Shown here one piece after another: positions 50,348-57,439 of a stretch of 64,000 nt of DNA; within the stretch, counting starts at the first letter, position 1; the number at the start of each line of letters is the position of its first letter. The notes below the pieces were generated by a model, which searched no databases, was not told where the DNA came from, and saw only the letters and a list, made by a program, of their open reading frames with translations. Origin of the DNA: JAGIBJ01 sp032119795. Lineage in GTDB: Bacteria; Actinomycetota; Thermoleophilia; Solirubrobacterales; Solirubrobacteraceae. The translations under genes and the position numbers were made by a program. Where the stretch lies: the NCBI GenBank assembly GCA_032119795.1, contig JAUMFO010000091.1:14672-78671 (forward strand), in the 5' to 3' direction.

Positions 50348-50639
50348 GGCGGTTCTCTCCCCAGGTATCGGTCGGCACGCCCGGCAAGTGCAGTGTGAGA
50401 TCGGCAGATTTCTTCAGGATGGGGTCCTGACCCGATGGATCGTCCCCCCGTTGGCGCCGATACCTAGAACAGCGGTCAAGGACTCGATCCGGGGGGATCG
50501 AAGCAGCCACCGCGATACGAACGGCCTCCGGGCAATTCGGATTAGGGACACCGCACGATGGGACGCCGGGAAGCAGAACCGTCGTGCGAGCGCGAGTCCG
50601 CCCTTCTCCAGGGGTTGGCTTGCAGGGAATCAGATGGAG

Positions 50640-50675
50640 GCGGCCGGTGAGGAATCACCGGCCGCTCCTCTTTTG
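50640..50675 (+). terminator. strong hairpin in the moeB leader
   Basis: Arms 50640-50650 and 50655-50665 are perfectly complementary over 11 bases, with a GGAA tetraloop, followed by TCCTCTTTT. It has the form of an intrinsic terminator but lies about 135 bases before the gene, so it may end a small RNA or attenuate the operon. Confidence 0.7.
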
Positions 50676-50755
50676 GGGTGCGAAACCCCCGACGGCAGCA
50701 GGCGGGATGAGTCTTGCGCGAGCGGGGCGCTATCGTGCCTGGGGCACCTTAAGCA

Positions 50756-50775
50756 TCAAACCCCTCCGGGTTTGA
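50756..50775 (+). promoter_or_regulatory. eight-base hairpin before the rhodanese-MoeB ribosome site
   Basis: TCAAACCC (50756-50763) and GGGTTTGA (50768-50775) form a perfect stem with a four-base loop, ending 14 bases before the GGAAGGAGGG ribosome site. It is placed to modulate translation or RNA stability. Confidence 0.5.
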
Positions 50776-50801
50776 GGCATTCGCTCGGGAAGGAGGGTGA
50801 G

Positions 50802-51983
50802 ATGGCCCCATCCGGCGCCGAATACATCCGGCAAATCAAGTCGCAGATCACTGAGATCGACCCCAAAGAGGTCGACGCCGTGCGCGGCGACGCAGGCGTC
50901 ACCGTGGTCGACGTCCGCGAGGCGGACGAGGTCGCCCAGGGCAAGATCCCTGGCGCGATCCATATCCCTCGCGGTTACCTGGAGTCGCGCATCGACGGGT
51001 TCGTGCCCGATCGCGACTCGAAGGTGATTATCAACTGCGCCTCGGGCGTGCGCTCAGCCCTCGCGGCGAAGACGCTCCAGGACCTGGGCTTCACCGACGT
51101 GACCTCCGTCACCGGCGGATTCACGCTGTGGAAGGACCGCGGCTACGACGTGGAGAAGCCCTTCACGTTCACGCCAGAGCAGCGCGACCGCTACTCGCGC
51201 CACTTCCTGCTCAGCGAGGTTGGCCAGGAAGGGCAGCGCAAGCTGCTCGAGTCCAAGGTGCTGCTGCTCGGCGCAGGCGGCCTCGGGTCGCCGATCGCCC
51301 TCTATCTGGCTGCCGCTGGTGTTGGCACGATCGGCATTGTCGACGACGACGTCGTCGACCTGTCGAACCTGCAGCGCCAGGTGATCCACAAGACCTCCAC
51401 CGTCGACGTGGCCAAGGTCGATTCGGCCGAGCAGGCGATCCACGACCTCAACCCGGGCGTCAACGTCCGCAAGTACGAGACGCGCCTGGATGCCTCCAAC
51501 ATCATGGAGATCATCAAGGACTACGACGTGATCGTCGACGGCGTCGACAACTTCCCGACGCGGTACCTGCTCAACGACGCCACCGTGCGCCTGCAGATCC
51601 CGGTCGTTAGCGCCTCGATCCTCGGATTCGACGGCCAGATCGCGGTCTTCGCGCCGTACGACGGCCCCTGCTACCGCTGCCTGTACCCGGTCCCGCCTCC
51701 AGCCGAACTCGCCCCGTCCTGCGGCGCCAACGGCGTGCTCGGCGTCCTGCCGGGCACGGTTGGTCTCCTGCAGGCCACCGAGGTCATCAAGCTGGTCGTC
51801 GGCATCGGCGAGCCCCTCATCGGCCGCCTGCTGCTGTACGAAGCGCTCAGCGCGACGTTTACGCAGCTCAAGGTCCGCCGCGACCCGGAGTGCCCGATCT
51901 GCTCGCGCGCGCCGGAGAGCATCTCCGACGCCGAGATGGGCGTCTTCCCCGACTACGAGGCCTTCTGCGCAGCCGCCGGCTGA
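50802..51983 (+). CDS. rhodanese-MoeB/ThiF fusion, CysO-activating sulfurtransferase
   Basis: This 393-residue enzyme should adenylate the C-terminus of the neighbouring CysO-like protein and load sulfur onto it. Residues about 18-118 are a rhodanese domain with active-site Cys79 in INCASGVRS. Residues about 125-390 are an E1-like MoeB/ThiF domain with GAGGLGSP (157-164), NLQRQVIH, GVDNFPTRYL and zinc cysteines CYRC and CPIC. In mycobacterial MoeZ the rhodanese is C-terminal, so domain order is reversed here. ATG 50802 has a strong GGAAGGAGGG site. It leads the cysteine-synthesis cluster. Confidence 0.9.
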   Translation: MAPSGAEYIRQIKSQITEIDPKEVDAVRGDAGVTVVDVREADEVAQGKIPGAIHIPRGYLESRIDGFVPDRDSKVIINCASGVRSALAAKTLQDLGFTDVTSVTGGFTLWKDRGYDVEKPFTFTPEQRDRYSRHFLLSEVGQEGQRKLLESKVLLLGAGGLGSPIALYLAAAGVGTIGIVDDDVVDLSNLQRQVIHKTSTVDVAKVDSAEQAIHDLNPGVNVRKYETRLDASNIMEIIKDYDVIVDGVDNFPTRYLLNDATVRLQIPVVSASILGFDGQIAVFAPYDGPCYRCLYPVPPPAELAPSCGANGVLGVLPGTVGLLQATEVIKLVVGIGEPLIGRLLLYEALSATFTQLKVRRDPECPICSRAPESISDAEMGVFPDYEAFCAAAG

Positions 51984-52016
51984 GCGCAGAACCGCCCCAG
52001 GAGTTACAACTCACTC

Positions 52017-52292
52017 ATGGCCACGATTCGCATCCCGCCGGTTCTTCGCCCCTCCGTGGGCGGAGAGCGTGAGGTCTCCGCCGACGGCAGCAACGTCGGC
52101 GAGGTCCTCCGCGCGCTCGTCGAGCAGTACCCGGACACGTCCTCGCAGCTCTTCGGCGCCGACGGCGACCTGAACCGCTTCGTGAACGTCTACCTCAACG
52201 ACGAAGACGTCCGCGTCCTCGACGGCCTCGACACCACCGTTGGCGGCACCGACGAGCTCGTCATCCTCCCCGCGATGGCCGGCGGGCGCTAG
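52017..52292 (+). CDS. cysO: CysO-like ubiquitin-fold sulfur carrier
   Basis: This 91-residue beta-grasp sulfur carrier closely resembles mycobacterial CysO, including RFVNVYLNDEDVR and the terminal ILPAMAGG. After activation its C-terminal thiocarboxylate supplies sulfur for cysteine. Here the Gly-Gly pair is followed by one Arg before the stop, so a trimming step may be needed before charging. Neighbours encode the activating enzyme, CysM and a JAMM protease, completing the pathway. The ATG at 52017 is 33 bp after the activator gene. Confidence 0.92.
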   Translation: MATIRIPPVLRPSVGGEREVSADGSNVGEVLRALVEQYPDTSSQLFGADGDLNRFVNVYLNDEDVRVLDGLDTTVGGTDELVILPAMAGGR

Positions 52293-52367
52293 CCCAAGAC
52301 CCCTCGGAACCCGGCTGACCACATTGCTGGCCAGCCGGGCTTCCACACCCTCTAGACTCCTGTCGTA

Positions 52368-53342
52368 ATGAGCGTTCCTCCGCTGCAGAACAAGCCGTGT
52401 GGTGGCCGCTACGGCGACATCGTCGAGGCCATCGGCAACACGCCGTTGATCGAGCTCAAGCGCTTGTCGCCCAAGCCCGGCGTCCGGATCTGGGCGAAGA
52501 TGGAGTCGTTCAACCCGACCGGTTCCGTGAAGGACCGCGTCGCCAAGGCGCTCATTGAGGACGCCGAGGCCAAAGGCGCGATCGGCCCGCACACGACCAT
52601 CCTGGAGCCGACCTCCGGCAACACCGGGATCGCGCTCGCGATGATCTGCAGCCGCAAGGGCTACAAGCTCAAAGTCGTCATGCCAGACAACGTCACCCAG
52701 GAGCGCACGCAGCTCCTGAAGATGTATGGCGCCGAGATCGTCTACTCGCCCGGCAACCTCGGCAGCAACGGTGCTGTCGCGATGGCGGAGGAGATGGCCG
52801 CGGCCAATCCCGAGTACTACATGCCGTACCAGTACGGCAATCCGGCCAATCCGCTGGCCCACTACAACGGCACCGCCGTTGAGATCCTCGACGAACTCGA
52901 CGGCCAGGTCGACGCGTTCGTCGCGGGCCTCGGTACGGGTGGCACCTTGATGGGGCATGCCCGGCGCTTCAAGGAAGAACTCGGCGATCGCGTGACGATC
53001 GTCGCCGCCGAGCCGATGCAGGGCGAGCCCGTCCAGGGCCTGCGGAGCCTCGACGACGGCTACATCCCGCCGATCATCGACCTCTCGCTGCTCGACCGCA
53101 AGATCTTTGTGACGAACCGCGACGCCGTGGTTTGGACGCGCAAGCTGCTCGACGAAGAGGGCCTCTTTGTCGGCGTCTCCTCAGGAGCGATCGCTCGGAT
53201 CGCCGTGCGCATCGCGAGCGAGATGGACGAGGGCAACGTCGTCTTCATCGTCTGCGACGACGGCTGGAAGTACCTCTCCAGCGGGGTTTACACGCTCCCG
53301 GTCGATGAGGTCGCCAACCTCGACTCGACCGTCTGGTGGTAG
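52368..53342 (+). CDS. cysM: O-phosphoserine/CysO-dependent cysteine synthase
   Basis: This 324-residue PLP enzyme should join sulfur from CysO-thiocarboxylate to an O-activated serine. The PLP lysine is Lys55 in NPTGSVKDR. TSGNTG binds the substrate carboxylate and GTGGT the cofactor phosphate. The C-terminus (SGVYTLPVDEV to STVWW) is long and resembles the active-site-closing tail of mycobacterial CysM. By the protein alone it could be a sulfide-using CysK; the cysO and mec neighbours favour CysM. The gene lies 75 bp after cysO. Confidence 0.92.
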   Translation: MSVPPLQNKPCGGRYGDIVEAIGNTPLIELKRLSPKPGVRIWAKMESFNPTGSVKDRVAKALIEDAEAKGAIGPHTTILEPTSGNTGIALAMICSRKGYKLKVVMPDNVTQERTQLLKMYGAEIVYSPGNLGSNGAVAMAEEMAAANPEYYMPYQYGNPANPLAHYNGTAVEILDELDGQVDAFVAGLGTGGTLMGHARRFKEELGDRVTIVAAEPMQGEPVQGLRSLDDGYIPPIIDLSLLDRKIFVTNRDAVVWTRKLLDEEGLFVGVSSGAIARIAVRIASEMDEGNVVFIVCDDGWKYLSSGVYTLPVDEVANLDSTVWW

Positions 53343-53349
53343 CCAGCTC

Positions 53350-53547
53350 ATGATCCCGAACGTCGGCCCCATGGAACTCGTCGTGGTCCTTGTGATCGCG
53401 CTGCTCGTCCTTGGCCCCAAGAAGTTGCCAGAGGCCGGCCGCTCGATCGGCCGCGGTCTGCGCGAGTTCAAGGACGGAATCGCCGGCAAGACCGACGATG
53501 AAGACCAGATCGGTCGGCATCCGCACGACCCGATCTCCAAGGGCTAG
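53350..53547 (+). CDS. tatA: twin-arginine translocase subunit TatA
   Basis: This 65-residue protein has one membrane helix (about 8-21) followed by the family hinge and amphipathic helix, LGPKKLPEAGRSIGRGLREF, and an acidic tail. It should form the protein-conducting multimer for folded Tat substrates. It begins seven bases after the cysM stop, inside the cysteine cluster. tatC is not in the window. The link to cysteine synthesis is probably only operon position. Confidence 0.92.
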   Translation: MIPNVGPMELVVVLVIALLVLGPKKLPEAGRSIGRGLREFKDGIAGKTDDEDQIGRHPHDPISKG

Positions 53548-53568
53548 CGGCCCTGCGGGCCACGTCGC

Positions 53569-53967
53569 ATGCAGATCTCCGCTGAGCTTCTTGAGCTGAT
53601 CACCGAGCACGCGGTCCGCGATGCTCCGGACGAGTGCTGCGGGTTTGTCGCCGTCAAGGACGGCATCGCCACCCGCGTGCTTGAAGCCGAGAACGAGGCA
53701 CACAGCCCGCTGCGGTTCGAGATCTCCGGAAAAGCCCTGTACGACTTGGTTACGGCCATCGAGGACGCGGGCGAGGAACTCGGTGCGATCTACCACTCGC
53801 ATACTCGCAGCGCCCCGTACCCGTCGCAGACCGACATCAACTTCGCCGCCGGCTGGCCCGGCATCGAGTGGATCATCGTCGGGACGAAATCCGGTACCCC
53901 CGAGGTGAAGAGCTACCTCATCGCCGATGGCCAGGTCAGCGACGTACCTGTCGCGATCGCCGGCTAG
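53569..53967 (+). CDS. mec: JAMM/MPN+ metalloprotease, Mec-like
   Basis: This 132-residue zinc protease has the complete JAMM signature: Glu22 in DECCGF, then His76-Ser-His78, Ser86 and Asp89 in YHSHTRSAPYPSQTD. Mycobacterial Mec releases cysteine from the CysO-cysteine adduct. The same fold in other systems trims residues past the Gly-Gly of sulfur carriers. Both actions would make sense here, because CysO ends in Gly-Gly-Arg. It starts 21 bp after tatA and 20 bp before the DUF2007-like gene. Confidence 0.92.
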   Translation: MQISAELLELITEHAVRDAPDECCGFVAVKDGIATRVLEAENEAHSPLRFEISGKALYDLVTAIEDAGEELGAIYHSHTRSAPYPSQTDINFAAGWPGIEWIIVGTKSGTPEVKSYLIADGQVSDVPVAIAG

Positions 53968-53987
53968 CGCCGCGACCCGAGCAATTC

Positions 53988-54260
53988 ATGGGCTTGTGGC
54001 ACCGGCTGTTCGGCAGCAGCACCGACGAACCTGATTTCGTTCGCGTCGCGGTCGCGCGCAACCAGCCCGAGAGCGAACTCCTCCTGATGCTCCTGCGGGA
54101 TGCCGAGATCCCGGCCTGCTTCGGCCGGACCCGCGGCTTCGACGTGCCCGACATGCTCGCCGCTGGTCCGCGAGACATTCTCGTGCCGTCCCATCTGGAA
54201 CTCGATGCGCGCGCGGTTCTGCAACCGGTTCTCGACGACCTGGAAGCCGAGCAGGAATGA
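53988..54260 (+). CDS. DUF2007-like small signal protein
   Basis: This 90-residue protein matches the short DUF2007 pattern: a strand-helix unit VRVAVARNQPESELLLMLL, then PACFGRTRGFDVPD and DILVPSHLELDARAVL. Such proteins are thought to bind ligands or partners and are often fused to or near transporters and proteases. It is the last gene of the cysteine cluster on this strand. ATG 53988 fits the domain start. It is convergent with the coiled-coil protein gene. Confidence 0.65.
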   Translation: MGLWHRLFGSSTDEPDFVRVAVARNQPESELLLMLLRDAEIPACFGRTRGFDVPDMLAAGPRDILVPSHLELDARAVLQPVLDDLEAEQE

Positions 54261-54297
54261 CTGAGGGCAACGAGCGTCTGAGCGAAGCCGCTCGGCG

Positions 54298-55254
54298 CTA
54301 GCGGCCGCGGCGCCGGGCTGCTGAGCGCTCTGCTGCCCGCTCGGCAGCGGCGTCGAGGTCGGCTTCGTCGGCCGCTGCAGCTGCGGCAGCCTCCGCTGCG
54401 GCCTTCGCGATACGGGCCTCCAGGATCGCCTGCTCTGTCGCTTCGTGCTCTTCGCGCTCGGCCGCTGCCGCGGCCAGGTCGGCGGCCGTCCGCTCGGCGA
54501 GCACCACGCTGCGCGCTTGATCGAGTTCGTCGAGCAGCATCCGCCAGTGAACGTCGCGCTCGGTTGAGCCAAGGCCCGGAAGGGCATGATGGAGCCAGTC
54601 CTGAGGCCGCGAGGGCAACGGCTCTCGCAGGAGCTTGACCAAGGCCGTGAGTCCCCGCTCGCGCCGCACGAGCTCGACGAGTGAGCCGCCGAGCGCTACC
54701 GCGTCGCGTGCCGGCGGTGGAATGGTCAAGGCTCGCCGCTCGCGCCGCCGCGCCGCGATGGTGGACGCGAGCATGGGGACCTGGCCGACGAGCGTCTGCC
54801 CGGCGCCCCACGCGAGCCAGAACCAGGCGCGCTTGCGAACCACGCGGTGCAGCGAGAGCGCCGGGTTGACATGCCCGAGGGCGAGGTGCGCCAGGCCGCA
54901 GGCGGGTGCGCGTTCCAGGGCGTCACGCATGCTGATGTGGCCCTCGGTGCCACGAGTCAGTCGGTGGGGCGCGATGAGGTGGAGCGTGGAGCCGGCGGTC
55001 CAAGACGCGAGATAGCGCCGGCCGTTGGACTCGGTGAACGACTGGGCCACCAAGAAGGCCGGCTGTGCCATGCCAAGTGAGAAGGCGGTCGGGTGGACGA
55101 CGATCGTTGGATGGTCGGGCAAGACCAGGCCGTGGGCTTCCAGTCGGGCCGACACCGTCTCGAGCACGTGGACCACCTCCTCGACCTCGGTACGTGCCTC
55201 GTCGTCGAACCGCACGCGGAAACGGGAGGAGCTGGATTCAGTCCAGGTGCCCAT
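54298..55254 (-). CDS. uncharacterised protein with Ala/Glu coiled-coil tail
   Basis: I do not recognise this 318-residue protein. The N-terminal 130 residues contain VVHPTAFSLGMAQPAFLVAQ and ACGLAHLALGHV. Their placement recalls gluzincin peptidases, but no HExxH zinc motif is present. A hydrophobic or amphipathic middle follows. Residues about 245-318 form an almost pure Ala/Glu/Arg helix, probably a coiled coil, ending AAERSAARRRGR. No signal peptide is seen. The ATG at 55254 has no strong ribosome site. Confidence 0.6.
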   Translation of the reverse strand: MGTWTESSSSRFRVRFDDEARTEVEEVVHVLETVSARLEAHGLVLPDHPTIVVHPTAFSLGMAQPAFLVAQSFTESNGRRYLASWTAGSTLHLIAPHRLTRGTEGHISMRDALERAPACGLAHLALGHVNPALSLHRVVRKRAWFWLAWGAGQTLVGQVPMLASTIAARRRERRALTIPPPARDAVALGGSLVELVRRERGLTALVKLLREPLPSRPQDWLHHALPGLGSTERDVHWRMLLDELDQARSVVLAERTAADLAAAAAEREEHEATEQAILEARIAKAAAEAAAAAAADEADLDAAAERAAERSAARRRGR

Positions 55255-55328
55255 GGTTGGAACTCAGACTCAGCCTAGAAGGTCGTCGGGGGAGCAGGGT
55301 GCGTTGGGCCAGCTGGCCCTGAACGCAA

Positions 55329-55364
55329 AACGGGGCCGCTCCGCCGAAGCGAAGCGACCCCGTT
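55329..55364 (-). terminator. terminator after the DUF1802 gene
   Basis: Twelve-base arms at 55329-55340 and 55353-55364 pair at 11 positions. On the minus strand the stem is followed directly by TTTT-rich sequence. It lies 19 bases after the stop of the minus-strand gene at 55383. Confidence 0.75.
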
Positions 55365-55382
55365 GCAATCAGGTGGCGCGAG

Positions 55383-56009
55383 TTATGCGAGCGCCGGAAC
55401 GGCAGCGCCGCGGCAGACGGCCTCGATCTCGCTGGCGGCACGCTCGAACTCGTCGTCGCAGAGCACCGGGGTGCCCTCAAACGGCAGATCGCGGGCGATC
55501 TCGAGCCAGGAGCGGGTCGAACCGAACTCGTCCTTCACGCGGACGGTGACCGGACGCGGGATGCGGTAGGCGCGCAGCAGCATCACATGAAGCGGCTCAC
55601 GCGGCTTCCACTGCAGACGGCGCACGGCGTACGCGGGCGTCCACACGTAGAACGGCGACAGCGCGTCGACGATGCGGGGATCGCTGATCGTGAAGCTGGC
55701 CGTGACCTCGGCCCATGCGCGGATGCGCACACGCTCAGGCTGGACGATGCCACCGTGAAGGACGTGCTGATCCGACGGTTCACCGTCGGGCCAGACGCCC
55801 TCTTCGAGGGCGCGACGCAGCTCAGGCTGATGCGACTCGCGAACGAGATCGGCACGCTGGTGGTCAAAACTCGGGTACAGAAAGAACCGCGAGTGATCGA
55901 GTTTGAATCGGTCGGCACCGTTGGCGCCACCCTTACGGAGGGTGAGCAGTTGCTCACCTTCGGCGAGCGCGCGGACGGTAACCGCCCATTCCTTGAAAGC
56001 AATAGGCAT
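55383..56009 (-). CDS. DUF1802-family protein
   Basis: This 208-residue protein matches DUF1802: it opens AFKEWAVTVRALAEGEQLLT with LRKGG, continues with FFLYPSFDHQRADLV, and ends with a beta/alpha region around VKDEFGSTRSWLEI. The family function is unknown. ATG 56009 starts at the family boundary; the longer start at 56060 adds 17 residues without similarity. It is transcribed from the side of the tandem-repeat region and has its own terminator. Confidence 0.8.
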   Translation of the reverse strand: MPIAFKEWAVTVRALAEGEQLLTLRKGGANGADRFKLDHSRFFLYPSFDHQRADLVRESHQPELRRALEEGVWPDGEPSDQHVLHGGIVQPERVRIRAWAEVTASFTISDPRIVDALSPFYVWTPAYAVRRLQWKPREPLHVMLLRAYRIPRPVTVRVKDEFGSTRSWLEIARDLPFEGTPVLCDDEFERAASEIEAVCRGAAVPALA

Positions 56010-56895
56010 ATCGGAGCGGGGGATGTGGAGGTGCGGGAGCCGTGCGCAGAGAGCGGGCACAGCAGGCCTGCGACACTAACGAGTCGGTCACAACTTTCCA
56101 AGCGGCGAGTGGGGGATAACTCGCACACAAGGTGCCCAGACTGGACGGTCGTTCGATGTTTGGTCGGACGTCCGTCCCGTCGTTGTGCCGGAACGCCGAT
56201 CAGTCTGTCAGTTAGGGCGGCGGAACTCCAGGAATTCTTTCCGGTGTACCGGCAAACGCCCGAGAACGCTGGCGATTCGGGCGCCACGCCGTTCCTGACG
56301 AAGGGGAGGCGCTACGGGGTGGAGGCGGCGGTCGAAGCTTCCCGGCGGCACCGCAAAGCGGTTCGTCGCGGGTCCGAAATGCGGCGCGCTCGCGGTGGCT
56401 TGGCGCGAGTGTCCAGGCGCTGAAACACGGACGAAATGGCAGTGCCCGGCGGAGAGTGCCAAGACGCACAGACCTCGGCGACGTTCTGGTGGGCGTGCTG
56501 GAGAGCGGCGGTTGGCCGGAGCAGTCCCACCCATGGTTGCTCCGGCCTTAGCCCGCCGCAGGCGTTCCCGTGATTGGGCGCCGCAAGTTTGGTCGCAGAA
56601 CGACGGTTGGCCGGAGCAGTCCCACCCATGGTTGCTCCGGCCTTAGCCCGCCGCAGGCGTTCCCGTGATTGGGCGCCGCAAGTTTGGTCGCAGAACGGCG
56701 GTTGGCCGGAGCAGTCCCACCCATGGTTGCTCCGGCCTTAGCCCGCCGCAGGCGTTCCCGTGATTGGGCGCCGCAAGTTTGGTCGCAGAACGACGGTTGG
56801 CCGGAGCAGTCCCACCCATGGTTGCTCCGGCCCTACCGCGTCGTCCCGCTGAGCCCCCGGTGTCCCGACCGAGGGGTAGCGATCGCTGGTGGCCG
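56010..56895. other. 886-bp gene-poor region with tandem repeats
   Basis: No gene is supported between the DUF1802 start and the end of the zinc-motif gene. Positions 56511-56838 hold four 95-bp tandem units. The part from 56010 to 56510 probably contains the DUF1802 promoter. Plus-strand open frames here have shifted codon bias and no domain. Confidence 0.5.
56511..56838. repeat. four tandem 95-bp units, each with a 10-bp hairpin
   Basis: Units start at 56511, 56606, 56701 and 56796; the last is truncated after about 43 bases. Every unit contains GGCCGGAGCA and its complement TGCTCCGGCC around a 14-base loop with CCCACCCATGG. The triplet just before each unit alternates GGC, GAC, GGC, GAC, suggesting that a two-unit block duplicated. 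The remaining 60 bases are nearly invariant. Confidence 0.9.
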
Positions 56896-57318
56896 TTAGG
56901 CCGCGATCGCTGCGAGTTCGTCGGTCTCCGCGAGGTGCTGATGCGACGGGCAGTAGCCGTTGCGGGGGAGACCAGGTCGTGCGCACGGTGCTCCGCGGCG
57001 CGTGAAGGCCCGGCACTGGATGTGCCGGCCCTGGCTCGCGGCCTCGGGGTGCTCGTCGATCCAGCGGGTGATTGCGCGCATATACGCCGAGATCGTCTGC
57101 CAGGCTTGGGCCTGATGGTCGATCGGGAAGTGTGCGCGCACCTCTTGGAAGAGCCACCGTGAAGGGTTCTTGAAGTAGTAGCGGTCGGTGACCAGCCGCT
57201 CCGTCGCTGCCTCGCAGGCGTGCAAGACGGCCTCTCGGGACTCAACGGTCCGGTGGGTGCCCTCGTCTCGGATGAGCGGGGCGAGTTCTCGATAGATAGC
57301 GCGGCTGAGCTGGTGCAT
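56896..57318 (-). CDS. protein with C-terminal CxxxTxxGxxC zinc motif
   Basis: This 140-residue protein is mostly helical. It ends in a compact zinc-binding motif: CRAFTRRGAPCARPG followed by GYCPSH (Cys, Cys, Cys, His). This pattern occurs at the ends of many bacterial and phage proteins and may bind nucleic acid or protein. ATG 57318 was chosen for AGAGGAC upstream; the longer frame to 57411 lacks support. It lies between the tandem repeats and nadB on the minus strand. The function is unknown. Confidence 0.7.
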   Translation of the reverse strand: MHQLSRAIYRELAPLIRDEGTHRTVESREAVLHACEAATERLVTDRYYFKNPSRWLFQEVRAHFPIDHQAQAWQTISAYMRAITRWIDEHPEAASQGRHIQCRAFTRRGAPCARPGLPRNGYCPSHQHLAETDELAAIAA

Positions 57319-57439
57319 AGTGTCCTCTTGGGGCACGACGCATACTGCGGCGCTGGTGTTCGCGATCCGTAGGGGCTTCGTTAGGGCCGCGTTAAGAGCC
57401 CGAAACCCCAAAATACGGAGTGACTGAGGGCGTTGGGGC

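Larger units (their letters stand above)
50348..50801. other. 454-bp divergent intergenic region with structured leader
   Basis: This gap contains, in order: promoter space for the kinase gene; a CGCACGA/TCGTGCG stem with a long loop (50552-50588); an 11-bp terminator-like hairpin (50640-50665); and an eight-base hairpin just before the ribosome site. No open frame is convincing. The arrangement looks like a 5' leader or small RNA upstream of the cysteine-synthesis cluster. It does not match TPP, SAM, cobalamin or c-di-GMP riboswitch consensus as I know them. Confidence 0.45.

Noticed and set aside
50540..50680. Known riboswitch (TPP, SAM, cobalamin, c-di-GMP) before rhodanese-MoeB
   Set aside because: None of the conserved cores I know (for example CTGAGA of TPP) is present. 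It is kept only as an unassigned structured leader.
55587..56423. 278-codon plus-strand frame
   Set aside because: It is mostly antisense to the DUF1802 gene, lacks a domain, and its downstream part lies in non-coding sequence.
56511..56838. Possible CRISPR array
   Set aside because: The whole 95-bp unit is repeated, with no unique spacers, and no cas gene is in the window.
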